DNA of 31,046 bases from Saccoglossus kowalevskii (Eukaryota > Hemichordata > Enteropneusta > Harrimaniidae): positions 189,367 to 220,412 of the forward strand of contig NW_003134362.1 in the NCBI RefSeq assembly GCF_000003605.2, written 5' to 3'. Shown here piece after piece: positions 1 through 12,900 of this stretch. Both the position numbers and the translations under genes were made by a program. The notes under the pieces are model-generated. The model saw only the letters and a list, made by a program, of their open reading frames with translations. It was not told the origin of the DNA and searched no databases. How positions within the stretch are numbered: position 1 is the first letter of the stretch; each line of letters starts with the position of its first letter.

Positions 1-1084
1 GTATGGACACATACCTGTTGTATACAGAGCTTGGATACAACCAGACACTTCGATTGGAGCGCTAACGAGCGAGTAAGTCTATTTACAGGAAAACAGAACC
101 AACATGGCGCGGAAAACAAAAACGAGAAAGCAGAGCATGCGTAGAACATGGAAGGTACCAACGGAAGGAGCCACGACGCTATTGATTTAGCTTTACCCTA
201 TGATTGTTTGTCACAAACATTGGTTCTTGTTAGCTGTTGGCACATTCTTACAATGGGTTACGCTAATCTCGAGCATTGGGTAATATTCCGAGCATGTTCG
301 GTAGCAATAGACGAAGTGCGCATGCACAAGATTTAAAATGACGTCTAGTTAGCATGTTGTTGTTTCCGGAGATATTAGCGAATTTTAGAAGATTGAAGAA
401 GAACTAATGAAATATCGTGAATCTTTTTGTTTTTGTAATGGTGATGAGACGTAATCAATAACAATAACGATTGCATTATTCAATGGTACCATCGTCAGTG
501 CGTTTTACGCCCAACCACCGGGCATCGGCGAACACCATCAGAAAAGATAGTATCGAAAGAAGGGCATGCCTGGACACTTTCTCTGCGATAATATTTTTTA
601 GGAATTTTTGTTGTAGACGCTCGAACTCTTGTTCTTGTTACAATTGCTAATAATGAAAACATGTGAAATCTGTGGAAAAAAACGCTCATTTGTTGAATTT
701 CCAGTTGTGAAATGCGTATTTTGACCTTTCACACCTAAACAAACCGAATGGGCATGTGTGATGATCGTAGTTTCATAATGCGCATAATATTTTATGGTCA
801 CGTTAAAAATCGGCGAGGTTATATCATATTCCGCTAACTCGTTACTTGTTTAAGCAATCGTAAACTATCATCGACATCAAAGATAAGCTAGACAATGTCC
901 TTAACAGGAGTAACTTGGGTTGAAACAAAAGGAAATAAGCCAGTTAAGAGGCTTAAGTGGCTACTTAGTATCTTCCATGCGTAGAATAATGTAAAGCGAA
1001 CACGAGAGAGCTTTAACACGATTCGTAAATACAATAAACACACTTAGTGGCGTAACCACTTATTGTCTTTAACCTTAACAATTT
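1..1084. other. Unassigned region at left edge
   Basis: No gene is recognised. The first ~75 bases are open in two plus-strand frames and are followed by a good splice-donor string (gtaagt at about 74-79), so the tail of an exon from a gene to the left is possible but unproven. Three short motifs resemble promoter elements: an ATGGCGCGG context at 104, a palindromic GCGCATGC at about 318, and a CRE-like TGACGTC at about 339. The remainder is AT-rich with only short open frames that have no family resemblance. Confidence 0.3.
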
Positions 1085-4000
1085 GACATAACCCATAATT
1101 TTTTTCTGCGATCAAATGTTGTTTTCACATCTTACTTGCATCCGACAAAGGTCTTCGCAGAATGTATTTAGTGTTCAGATCCAGATCAAATTGTATGCAG
1201 TTTTAACCCCATCAAACATGTGCGAATGTAACCATGCTGATCGGTCAGCTCTCAATTCAAACGACAGTAGTTCGTTAAATGAAATATAGATTCCCATTCA
1301 AATTTCGTTAACCTCTACCCTGTACCGTCATTAGCATATATCACTGTTCCTTCTGTTCTCTTTTAGTTTGGAGCTAGCACCCACCATACACACCAACAAC
1401 ATCGAAACATAATGCACTAGCTTATATGTATCCGCCAATTGAATGAATCATATATACTCTGAAGCCATGGACACAGTTAAAACTAAGTTAGAAGCTTGTA
1501 TGCTTGGATACACAATCGTTGCCAACAAAATACTGGAAAAAGAGTGATATGGCACCCCCATTCATTACATCACAAAAAAATTAGAATTATCTATGCCCAT
1601 CAGTGTCAAAGAGTTAAAACAGCCGTAATCAGAGGCGTAATTTAATTTAATTTAAGTTTAAACACTTGTTATTTACTGATATTATTGTGTTCCCATTAAT
1701 CACATCATAGCTGCATTGCTATTAAAATCATTTCAACTAAATTAAAACCCTCTTAAGCATAATTTTGAGCTGATGAGAAACTGCATACAATTAAAGTTTC
1801 ATTTTAATAAATTATACTTAGGTAAATTATAATTAGGTAAATTATACTTTTTTGTTTGTCTAACAAAAAAACATAATGTAGCATTGTATCAGTGTATGTT
1901 TGGCGTACTTCTATAGTAGCAAACTAGTTCTTATAATGTAGTATTTTACATTTCACTGTTCGTATGAAGATAATTCTCATGAGCATTTACTAGTATGCTT
2001 GCAAGCTTAAAAGGCTGCTCAGTGGTCTTATTAAAAATAAGAATGATTGGGCTGTAACTGCGAAAAAGAAATTCTGTTGCCTGACACATCCTTTACAATA
2101 TCGCTGACATAAGTTATTTATTATTAACCCTCACTCACAATATTGTTACACGTATACGCACTGAACAATGTAATACTAATACCCTAGGTGGTATCATCTT
2201 TACAGTTTTGTTGTTGTAAATGTTTCCAGTTCTGTTTTCTATTTAGCTGTTTAGAACACGCTGGCCTATTATACATCTGTCATCTCCTAAATTTAGTTAT
2301 TCTCAGTTTAAAGATTGTTTTATGAAAAACTACTGGTATCACATCAATTAATTATTATAAACACTTTAAATCCTCGGCAAGATTATTACACGCTTACTCA
2401 CTGGAACACTTAGCTGGTATAATCTATATGATTTATAATCTATATTGTTATGAACCGCTAAGTATTAGAAATATCACAGGTCTTTTGATCGACTACGTAA
2501 ACATGAACGACGCTATTTTGGCAAGATTTGTTTAGCGATGCTAGCATGTTGGTACACGCCTTTTTTACCCGATTAAAACTAGGTGCAAATAATTCCCGAT
2601 AATAATCTTTACATGGCAGGGGCTGGATGTTTATAAGTTGGTAGACTGGCTTTGATACGTATCAGGGTTCAATAATGCAATATTTCAAAGTCCTAATTTT
2701 GTTTACATGTTCTGTTTACATTGTATTTGCCTGTAGTTTGAGGTCAAAGTGAAGTAATATAACGAGGTATCACTTTGCATGTAAATTTGTCGATTTTAAT
2801 GAATATTCTAAAGGTATCGTGATCTGTCTGACTCCCTCGGTCCAGGTGTGAGCATTTTTGTTACCCACAACGCGGTTCGAGACAAAAGAACACTAGCCGT
2901 TTCTATTTGTTGGTATGTTTTGTAAGACAATTGGGTTAAGCGTCTTAGGGTTTCGAACTGCACAAGACGTTCATTTGGAATTGGTGATCTGGTTTTTGCA
3001 TTATTGCCCATTAGGATGAATATATTGATGGATCAGTTTCGTGGTCCCTGTTAAATATTAGAAAGGTTAATAAGGTAAATTTTATAATTAGGACTCATGG
3101 TCTTTGAAAGCATAGTCAGTTTACCACATCAATATACTAACACTGTAATGCGAATGTTTTTTCCAAGAAGTTAAGGTAGCACATAATTGTCCACCCCATC
3201 GGCCTCCCCTCTCGCTCATGGTTTCTCCTGTCCGCCTACCCAATAAATCATCCTTTCTTGTATAGCCCATCTCGTCCTTTCATTTCCATACCAGTCCCAT
3301 CCCAGTCTTCTGATCCAATCCTTATCTATCGTAATCGCTCAACACTTCACCCGACATTCTACTATTGCCTAGTCCATGGATGCCTCACTTACTCCACCTC
3401 TCGGCACCTTCTCGTTTACCAGTCCTCTCTCTCACTTTCTCATTTTAACCCAATCCAATCCAATACCTTCCAGATCGTTCCACCATATCCCCCTTTACTC
3501 GACAGTCCCAGTGACGTCTCCTTCTAGCATACAACCCCTTGCATACGCTTCTTCTAGCTTACTGTTTCTCTTTCTATCTTACGAGCCAATCCCGGAGTTT
3601 CCAGTTAGTGTATCACCCTAACTAACTTCCTATTCTTAACTACAGCTCCTCTCGGCCTCTTCTTTTTTGTCATCCCATCAACGGTGCCTTTTTTCCTTCA
3701 TGACCTAGCAACGTTCCTTTATACCTTACTATCGATCCTGTCTTCTTCCTCTCGCTGACCTCCATTTCTAGCCTCCCTCTCTCTCCTATGACCCAATACC
3801 ACCTTCACTGAATGACTAAAGCCTCTCCAGGCCGTGTCATCCCACATACAGTTCCTCTAAATTGTTCTTTCAATTCAATACCCACCTTTCTAACAGTTTA
3901 CCACCCAGCCAACAGCCCATTCTGGCGTTTCACGCTTATGACCAATTCCGACCATTCACGATCGTGTACATATTATTAATTCAACGTTTGTGCCTATAGG

Positions 4001-4440
4001 TTGAAGATTGTTCTCATGTATTTGCAACATTATTGGGAGTACCAGAAGCAGGTCACAAACCCATATGTTATAACCATCCATCACTTTGAAATAACTAATA
4101 AATGCCGCTAACAATACTATCGTCTTCAATCATCTCCAACGAAAGTGAACAAACAATTTTTAAAAAAACACTGGTATGTACACCTCTCCCTCACTGGGAA
4201 GAATGCTCTGTCATATCGTTTAATCATTGAGCTACTAAACATTAGCCAATTTATCTACACTGGAATAATGATTACAGTCTTGTTACAAATGTGTTTTAAT
4301 TTTTCAATTTATATATATTTTTATTTGCCATTTAGGTCTGACAAGCCTATTCTATATTATATCGTTTTAATATTTTTCTCGCTTTTGTTTTGTTCTCTAT
4401 TGTCGCATATGGTTAACCAAAATTCGAATATATATTAAAT
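1085..4440 (+). repeat. Long dispersed repeat, copy 1
   Basis: This stretch aligns by eye with 4931-8705 along almost all its length. Anchor strings include 'gcgatcaaatgttgtttt' (about 1108 and 4957), 'gtatcactttgcatgtaaat' (about 2767 and 6582), 'ctctcgctcatggtttctcc' (about 3211 and 7525) and 'aaaaaaacactggtatgtac' (about 4163 and 8428). The offset between copies grows from ~3.85 to ~4.3 kb because copy 2 has an extra ~0.5 kb near 6970-7500. No convincing protein is encoded. Internally it holds repeated AT-rich modules ending in ACTGGTATCAC and a pyrimidine-rich array. No reverse transcriptase, transposase, terminal inverted repeat or LTR was seen, so the class is unknown. Confidence 0.8.
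3190..3960 (+). repeat. Degenerate pyrimidine-rich minisatellite in copy 1
   Basis: The plus strand here is strongly C/T-biased and built from loosely repeated blocks. They resemble 'ctctcgcttacgaccc' followed by 'cctctcggcctc', with a rough spacing of 30-36 bases. Open frames across it consist of Ser/Pro/Leu-rich peptide, the composition expected when C/T-rich DNA is translated, and are not considered genes. Confidence 0.6.
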
Positions 4441-4930
4441 CCTGCTGGTATCACGTGTTTCTTGCTATACATGTCTATAATAAATGAGGAGACAAATAGA
4501 AATAAAGGACGGAAGCAAATTAAGAGGGATATGGACTTATATAATAGGATGACGTGACCCAAATATACCAGAATAGAAAATTAGTATTGTTTTGTAAAGC
4601 TTTATTTTTATTAATATGAGCCCAACAGTTGTATTTATTAGAGCTGTGTTGTGTTTGACAGTATTTCATCGATCTATGGTATACTCCATGTTAGTTCATC
4701 TGTTAGCTATTGTGTCTCTTGTATGCATCCAGTGCAACAAGATTGTGATTATGTTATTGTAGTTGATACTCTGTACAATAAGCGGTAAGACATCCATCTG
4801 ATGGTGTACCACTGCTATGTACTCTGTACAAGAACTGTAAAAAAGTTTCATTACTTTCTATACCTGCATGTCTTGCCTACTTGTACGCTTTTTACACTTG
4901 TCATGGCCATCGTACGCTAGCAGTTCAGTT
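4441..4930. other. Spacer between long repeat copies
   Basis: An AT-rich stretch with no counterpart recognised elsewhere in the window. No open frame of note, no RNA gene and no splice-flanked exon was recognised. Confidence 0.5.
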
Positions 4931-7900
4931 CACGAAACCCGTTAATTTCTTTTTGCGATCAAATGTTGTTTTGACATCTTACTTGCATCCAACAAAGGTT
5001 TCCACAGAGTTTACCTAGTATTCACATCAAGATCTAATTCCATACAGTTTTAACTCCAGCAAACATGTGTGAATTGTAACCATGCTGATTGGTCAGGTCT
5101 CAATTCAAACGACAGTTCGTACAATAAAATGCAGATTCCCATCCAAATTTCGTTAACCTCTACCCTGTACCGTCATTAGCATATATCACTGTTCCTTCTG
5201 TTCTCTTATGGTCGGGGGCTAGCACCCATCATACACATCAACATATCAAAAACATAATGGACCAGCTTATGTGTATCCGCCAATTGTATAAATCATACTA
5301 TGAAGCCTTTGACACAGTTAAACTTAAGTTAGAAGCTTGTATGCGTGGACATACAACTGCTGCTAACACAATACTGAAGATAAGTCATATGGTATCCCCA
5401 TTCATTACATCGCACACAAATTAGAACTATCTATGCCCATCAGTGTCAAAGAGTTGAAATATGATAATAGATATAATTTTTACCATAACAACCGTAATCA
5501 GAGGCATAATTTAAGGAAGTTTAAACACTTTTTATTTACTGAAACTTTTGTGGACACATTATTCACATCATATACGCATGGCTGTTGAAATCATTGAACT
5601 AAATTAAAGATGAGCAGATGAGTTACTGCATACAATTTAATTTTCATTTTAATTCGGTAAATTATAGTTTTTGCTGCTTTTCGGGATGGTTATCTAAAAC
5701 CTTTGTTGTCTAACGAAAATAAAAATATAATAATGTAGCACTGTATGTTTGGCGTACTAAAGTAGCAAACTAGTTCTTATAATATAGTATTTCACATTTC
5801 ACTGTTCGTATGAAGCTAATTCTACTTATGAAATTCAACTAATATGCTTGCAAGTTTAAAAGGTTGCTTAGTGGCCACATGAAAATAAGAATGACTGAAT
5901 TGTAACTGCGAAAAAGAAATGCTGTTGCCTGTGAAAGGATGTAAATGAACCGATGACGACACACCCTTCCCAATATCGCTGACATAAGTTAATTATTATA
6001 AACCCTCACGGACAAGATTATTACACGCTCACTCACTGGAAAACTTAATACTAATACCCTAGGCGGTATAATCTTTACAGTTTTGTTGTTCGAAATGTTT
6101 TCAGTTCTGTTTAGCTGTTTAGAACACCCTGGCATATTATACATCTGTTTATCTCCAAAATTTAGTTGTTTTCACTTTAAAGATTGTTTTATGAAATTAA
6201 AATTAATTAATTATTATAAACCCTTTAAATCCTCGACAAGATTATTACACGCTTACTCACTGGGACACTGGTATAATCTATATATCACAGGTTTTTCGAT
6301 CGACTACATAAACATGAACGACGATATTTAGACAAGATTTGTTTAGCGATGCTAGCATGTTGGTACACGCCATTTTTACCTTATAAAAATTAGAAGATGC
6401 AAATAATTCTCGATAATAATCTTTTCATGGCAGGTACTGGATGTTTATGAGTTTGTAGACTGGTTTTGATACGTTTCAGGGTTCAATAACGCAAAATTCC
6501 ATAGTGCTAATTTTGTTTACATGTTTTGTTTACGTTGTATTTGCCTGTAATTTAAGGTCAAAGTAAAGTCATATAACGAGGTATCACTTTGCATGTAAAT
6601 TTGTCGATTTTAATGATTATTCTAGAGGTATCATGATTTGTCTGACTCCCTCGGTCCAGGTGTGAAGGTTTTTTTTACCCACAATGCGGTTCAAGACAAA
6701 AGAACGCTAGCCGTTTCTAATTGTTGGTATGTTTTGCAAGTCAATTGGGTTGAACATCTTTAGGGTTTCGAAATGCACAAAGCGTTCATTTGGAATTGGT
6801 GGTCTGATTTTAGTATTATTGACCATTAGGAGGAATACATTGATGGATCAGTTTGGTGGTTCCTATGAAATATTAGAAAGGGTTCATGAGGTAGATTTTA
6901 TAATTAAGACTCATGATCGTTGAAAGTTTTACCACATAAATATGTTATAACTGTAATGCGGATGATTTTCAAGAAGTTAAGGTCGCACACAATTTACAAT
7001 TAATTAACAATATAATTGAACCAAATGTGAGTCGTTGGACTTTACCCTGTATGTTACTAACTAAACGTGATAATTTAATGCAGTTACTGAATCTGATTCG
7101 TACATTATCCCGAGAACTGATGATTATATTGCTTGGATTGGGAATGCCAGATTTAAACATAATTGAACATGTGATTCGTTAAAATGGTACTGGCGTTTTC
7201 TTTCAATGGAACAGATTAAGGAAATGTTGGCTTGATAATTCCTGATGCTTTGAATATTATATTTTGACATATTCAATGAACAATTCGAGGGCTAAATTTC
7301 TGATCAAACGGCCCTTTTCTCGCCCGTAGCACTCCCGGCATTTCTCTTTTATTTAGCACCCATCTCGGCCTCTTTTTCCTGTTTACAAACTAATCTCATC
7401 ATTTTCCAATAGTTCACCTCCTACCCCAGATCCCCTTCTTGCCTACAATCCCTCCAGGCACACCCTCTTACGTACAGTTCCATGTGGCACTTTATTTTCG
7501 TTTTCCTCCCCCATCGGCGTCTCCTCTCGCTCATGGTTTCTCCTGTCTGTCCAACCAATAAATCATCCTTTCTCCTATAGGCCATCTCGTCCTTTCATTA
7601 CCATACCAGTCCCATCCCAGTCTTCTGATCCAATCCTTATCTTTCGTAATCGTTTAACACTTCACCCGCCATTCTACTATTGCCTTGTCCATGGATGTCT
7701 CATTTAATGCCCCTCTCGGCACCTTCTTGTTTACCAGTCCTCTCTCCCACTTTCTCATTTTAACCCAATTCAAAACCTTCCAGATTGCATCCCCTTGCAT
7801 AAACCTCTTCTAGCTTACTGTTTCTCTCGTGTTCCCATTCTCTCTTACAATCAAATCCCGGATACAATTCAGTGTATCACCCTACCTGACATCCTAGTCT

Positions 7901-8705
7901 CAACTACAGCTCCTGTCGGCCTCTTCTTCTCGATATCCCTATCTGCGGTTCCTTCTTTCCTACATGACCTAGTAGCGTTCCTTTATAACTTACTATCTAC
8001 CCGGCCTTCTTCCTCTTGCTGACCGCCATTTCCCGCCTCCTTCTCTCTCGTATGACCCAATACAACCTTCACCGATTGACTGAAGCCGCTCCAGGCCGCT
8101 TCATCCCACCTACAGCCCCTCTCAATTGTTCATTCAATTCAATATCCTCTTTGCTAACTGTTCCAACCACCGAGCCTACAGCTCATTCTGGCGTTTCTCG
8201 CTTATGACCAATTCCGAACATTCCCGATCGTGTACAAATTATCAATTCAACGTTCGTGGTTTTAGGGTGAAAATTGCCCTTGTGTATTTGCAAAATTAAT
8301 GGGAGTACCAAAAGCAGGGCACAAGCCCATATGTGTTAACTATTTATCACTCTGAAATGACTAATATATGGCGCTAACAATACTATCGTCTTCAATCATC
8401 TCCAACGAAAGTGAACAAACAATTTTTAAAAAAACACTGGTATGTACACCTCTCCCTCACTTGGAAGAATGCTCTGTCATATCGTTTAATCATTGAGCTA
8501 CTAAACATTAGCCAATTTATCTACACTGAAATAATGATTACAGTCTTGTTACAAATGTGTTTTAATTTTCCAATTTATATATATTTTTGTTTTGCCATTT
8601 AGGTCACACAAGCCTTGTACATATTGTATTGTTTTAATTTTTTCTCCCTTTTGTTTTGTCCTCTATTGACGCATATGGTTCACCATAATTGTAAAATATT
8701 AAAAT
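4931..8705 (+). repeat. Long dispersed repeat, copy 2
   Basis: Second copy of the family, in direct orientation to copy 1. It differs by many substitutions and short indels, so the duplication is not recent overall. An additional segment near 6970-7500 is lacking in copy 1, but part of it ('aaatttctgatcaaac' at about 7295) recurs in the fourth copy at about 25700. Copy 2 is therefore closer to the fuller form and copy 1 carries a deletion. No protein-coding capacity was recognised. Confidence 0.8.
7300..8210 (+). repeat. Degenerate pyrimidine-rich minisatellite in copy 2
   Basis: Counterpart of the C/T-rich array in copy 1, longer on its left side. Blocks of the type 'ctctcgcttatgacc' and 'cctctcggc' recur at about 30-36 bases. 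Peptides read from it are low-complexity and have stops in the other copies, so no gene is called. Confidence 0.6.
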
Positions 8706-8716
8706 GTATTAAATAA

Positions 8717-9560
8717 TTTAAGGAAGTTCAAACTTTAGTTACTGAAATTATTGTGTACCCATTAATCACATTATAGCTGCATGGCCATTGAAATCATTTG
8801 AACTAAATTAAAAACAAGTTACTGCATATAATTTTCATTTTAATTCGGCAAATTATACTTTTTATAATGTAGTATTTTACATTTTACTGTTTGTATGAAG
8901 CTAATTCCTATGAGATTCTACTAATATGCTTGCAAGCTTAACATGTTGTTCAGTGGCCTTAAAGAAATAAGAATGACTGAGCTGTAACTGCGAAAAATAA
9001 ATGCTGTTGCCTGTGAAAGGATGTAAATGAACCGATGACGACACACCCTTTCCAATATCGCTGACATAAGTTAATTACAAGTATTATAAACTTTCACTGA
9101 CAAGATTATTACACGCTTACTCACCGGAAAATGTAATACTAGGTGGTATCATCTTTACAATTTTGTTTAGATGTTTTTATTTAGATGTTTAGAACACGCT
9201 GGCCTATTATACATCTGTCATCTCCTCAATTTAGTTATTCTCAGTTTAAAGATTGTTTTATGAAAAACTACTGGTATCACATAAATTAATTATTATGAAA
9301 CCTTTAAATCTCCAGTGACAAGGTTAGTACACGCTTGCTCACTTGGACATTTAGACGGTATAATCTATACAATTTATAATCTATATAGTTATGTTGATCA
9401 AAATGTTTTCAGTCTTTCATGTACTGATATCAAGTTTCTAATTCTGCTTTTTTTCTGTTGAGAACTCGCCGTCACATTATACATCTGTTCATCTCCTAAA
9501 TTTTGTTATTATTCTCAGTTTAAAGATTGTTGTTTGATAAAATACTGGTATCACGATTGT
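8717..9560 (+). repeat. Long dispersed repeat, 5'-truncated copy 3
   Basis: Starts with 'aatttaaggaagttcaaac', which matches an internal position of copy 2 (about 5510), so the left ~0.6 kb of the family is missing. It contains two consecutive ~210-275-base modules, about 9070-9280 and 9281-9554. Each begins near TTAATTATTAT and ends with ACTGGTATCAC. It stops before the downstream part with the pyrimidine array. It lies directly upstream of the lectin promoter. Confidence 0.7.
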
Positions 9561-9830
9561 ATTCCCAGTGCTTTTATTGATGCTTCATTAAGACACCAAA
9601 CCCCGGATGGTGTGATTTATTGGCATTCAGCTGGATAATAACAAGAAATAAATTTCGGGAAAGAAAGAATTATTTAAATTAGAAAAAAATTGTATATTAA
9701 TAGAAAACTATTCAAATAATTCATGACATCTGCTTAACATTTTAAACTATTTCAACATATCCACGTGTAAGCCTATGTTGGGGGTGTTAATGTGACTCCT
9801 TAGCTCCTTATTTATTTGTTGAACACAACA
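9561..9830. other. Region upstream of lectin gene
   Basis: No repeat or open frame is recognised. By position it should include the proximal regulatory DNA of the lectin gene. Confidence 0.35.
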
Positions 9831-9838
9831 TTTAAATA
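9831..9838 (+). promoter_or_regulatory. Candidate TATA-like box of lectin gene
   Basis: The string tttaaata lies 68-75 bases upstream of the preferred start codon (9906). A TATA element here would place transcription start near 9860. The alternative in-frame ATG at 9852 would then be at or upstream of the transcript start, which supports 9906 as the true start. This is inferred from spacing only. Confidence 0.35.
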
Positions 9839-9905
9839 CGACTCCACATACATGTTATCATCTCGTATTGCTCTGACGCAATCTTTGGATCCACATCGTA
9901 GAAAA

Positions 9906-9954
9906 ATGGTCGGAGTTTGGTTTTTCCTCGCAGCAGTCCTCCAGGCACAGGTTA
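9906..9954 (+). CDS. Lectin exon 1: signal peptide
   Basis: Starts MVGVWFFLAAVLQAQ, a short hydrophobic signal-like peptide. The ATG has a strong context (A at -3, G at +4). An upstream in-frame ATG at 9852 would add 18 polar residues before the hydrophobic core and has T at -3, so it is less likely. Two donors are possible. CAG|GTTAGT after 9950 is the stronger string but leaves phase 0. GTGAAT after 9954 is weaker but leaves phase 1, which the next recognised exon needs. I end the exon at 9954. If the stronger donor is used, an extra exon with phases 0 and 1 must exist in the first intron. Confidence 0.65.
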
Positions 9955-12900
9955 GTGAATTACTGTTATTGTAGTTGAATATCTAACACTAATTTGGAAA
10001 TACATTTTCTACATATGTTAATTATGTACATATACATATGTTAATTAGATAATATTAATACTATTATTATACCAATATTAATAATATTAACAAACGATAG
10101 TATGTTATAAACGGGACATGGGAGCACTTTCTTGCATCTCTATTTTGATGAAGCACCAGTTTTCCTGCTTTATGAAAAAAAAACACCACCAAGACGCCCG
10201 CAAATGTAATTCTTCTCATCCCGCCCATCCTCTTCCATCCATATTTTATACTGTCAACAATCTAGAATACGTTTCTCTTTATTATATATATTGAGCTCCG
10301 TTCTTTAACATGATTGGATCGTAACGATTGGCATGCATAGTCAAAATTTACAATAAAACTAGACACACACTATTGCCGGTAATTTGTACTAATTATTAAA
10401 TGTAATTCTACAGTCATAGATGATAATTATTAGAACATGTTAATTATCGACATTATAATACTTATAAATAACATTGAAGTTGATCAATATAGTGATTGCC
10501 ATTATTACAAAAAATAATATTGTATTGTTACAATAATTTAATTGTCAGAGCTGTAAAAATGTATTATTCAGTTAGAGGAAGTTATAGTTGATATAGGAAT
10601 AGTAGCATATATTATTTAATTTTTCGAAGCTGTTAACATCCGATGTAGGAATGACACCAAATTAGCACCCTGTATTATTTAGTCTCCGGGAGCTGTCATT
10701 ATTCAATATAGGAATGGCACCAAAATGTATAAAATAGTTGTTGGAAGCTGTTAATATACGATATAGAATTGGTACCAAAATAGTAGCATGTACACATAGT
10801 TGTCGAGAGTTAAGGTTCGATATCGGAATGATACCAACATAGCATGTATGTAATCAATATCAGATTCAATTCACAATGTGGTAATGTCAAATTACGGGGA
10901 ATAATTTGATATTGAATAGTGAAGTTGTACCTTTCCAAAAATCTCCTCCACAAGATGGCTCAGCATGAGGGATTTCGTCCTTCTGTTTTGTGATATCTGC
11001 TAGAGCAGTGATGTAACAAGGAATGGCATTTTCTATTCTTTACTTCGTGTCCTCCCAATATCCAATATGTTTATACAGAGCTGTGCATTCCACGGGAACC
11101 ACACTCATTCTACTTTCAAAGGGTCCGTGAACAGTATTATGACCGGTGTTCATGTATCAATCTGTGATCTTTGTCAAATGGTGGTTAAATCCATCCATTA
11201 CTCATCTTGAATTTACAAGGTAATTGTTCCGGCGAAGTACTCACCTTGATGTATTTCATTAGGACCACGTGTATGTGACAATGCCCTCGCAGTTTAGAAT
11301 CAGTTTACCAACAGCCAATCATATTGCTTCTTTCTTCAACGCGCTTGGCCAAACTATCAAAATCTTCGAGGTGGAGCTAAGTCACGAGACGCTCCACGTT
11401 GCTATTTAAGACGCGCACCACTACACCATGTATTTCTATGGGCTCTGCACGAGATGCTGTGAAACACCGGTCGAAAAGCTGGTGAAATTTTCTAAAATCA
11501 AAAAAACAGCACAAACTTAAACAACCTAAACAAATCCTAAACAACCAAATTTAAATATGTTGCATATGTAGTGGTAATCTTGTTACACTGTTCAGCGGGG
11601 GTGCCAACAACCATCACAAAATACCGTTTTCTGAAAATGTATTGTCCTTTGTTGTCGGGTGTGTTTAAACCGAAGAACTAAAAAAAAGAACGATGACAGA
11701 ATATTCATACTGTTTAATCATAACAGTTTAATACATTTACATGCAGTCATCGTTCATACTGTTTAATCATAACATATATATTCTTCGTTCTTCGTTCTTC
11801 GGTTTAAAGTCGCCCTTTGTTTTCACCATGATGATGATGAAAATATCTGACCCGAGTATAAATGTCGCTGCACACAGTGATAGCTGTGTTGGCTTGGATG
11901 TCGAGGCGCTTTCTGGCAGTCATTGTAACATAGCTTTCTATTGGTCGGAAAACTTTCTATCGCGCAACCCCGTGACATACACGGTTATGAATAGAATTAC
12001 CGCACGTTGTTGTAGAGAGAAGAATGTCCGAACGGAACAATACCGTGCAGGCGGACGATGTCCACCACTGGGCTGGATGTGCTAACATCTGGACATATTC
12101 TTGAGGGCTGCTATGGAAACAAGACCTTTCATGGTTGAAATAATTTCCACAAAGCTCAATCAGTTGTCTGAGCTGCACAGATATTACTATCGCAAAACCA
12201 CCAAAAAATGAAAATGGAGGATATTGTCACTCCAAACCAAATTACTAGGGCAAAAATAGACTCACGCCATCCATTAAATAACTTTGCGAAATTTACAGCA
12301 AGAACACAATAGCTTCACCACTATCGTCAGTTCTCGTTAAATGATACACACTACAATAATAAAAATATGTCACAAAACAGTATGTTCAATAATATATAAC
12401 AATGTCATACGATTTCAAGTATTGCCAACCGGTTCACAACGTTCTGTACAATTCCGAAAATTCGCTGACCAGGAGGCAAGTATAAATCACACAGTCCAAT
12501 GCTGAATGTCAACAGAGCTGCTCCGATGCTGGTTCGGCAGTCGCTTAGGTCTCATCACGGCACTGGGATAATGTAAACTTTCTATGACATCTCGTCCGTG
12601 GGATGCAACACTCTGAACTTTACCAGATTTTCGATCGATGCATCAACGTTACATATACAACTTAGCAAGTATCTGTACAGCAAAAACAAAGATCAAATCA
12701 ACTATCACTCCTGGTCATTTCTGTCCACCGCCTCGTTTTTAGGGGAAAAAAAGAATCCAACCTCGTTCGCACATATAAAATCTAATGAATACCCTCATAT
12801 GAGCTCAAGTAAATGAGTAACTTAACTTTTGGATTACGGAGAATTGTGCTAGTAATATTATTTATTCGCTTTCGTTACATGTATGATGTTGCAGAAGCTG

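Noticed and set aside
1765-1790. Hammerhead ribozyme core (ctgatgag followed by aaac), also ctgatgag near 30317 and its complement near 30543
   Set aside because: No flanking stems or properly spaced GAAA and cleavage triplet could be drawn for any of the three.
3258-3621. Ser/Pro/Leu-rich frames in the pyrimidine-rich array as a mucin-like protein
   Set aside because: The composition follows from C/T-rich DNA, the frames do not persist in the other two copies, and no splice context is seen.
4145-4438. Hydrophobic 97-codon frame (and its partner at 8411-8602) as a small membrane protein gene
   Set aside because: It starts at GTG, not ATG, lies in a non-coding repeat, and all three differences between the copies in the shared part are amino-acid changing, which is not what a conserved protein would show.
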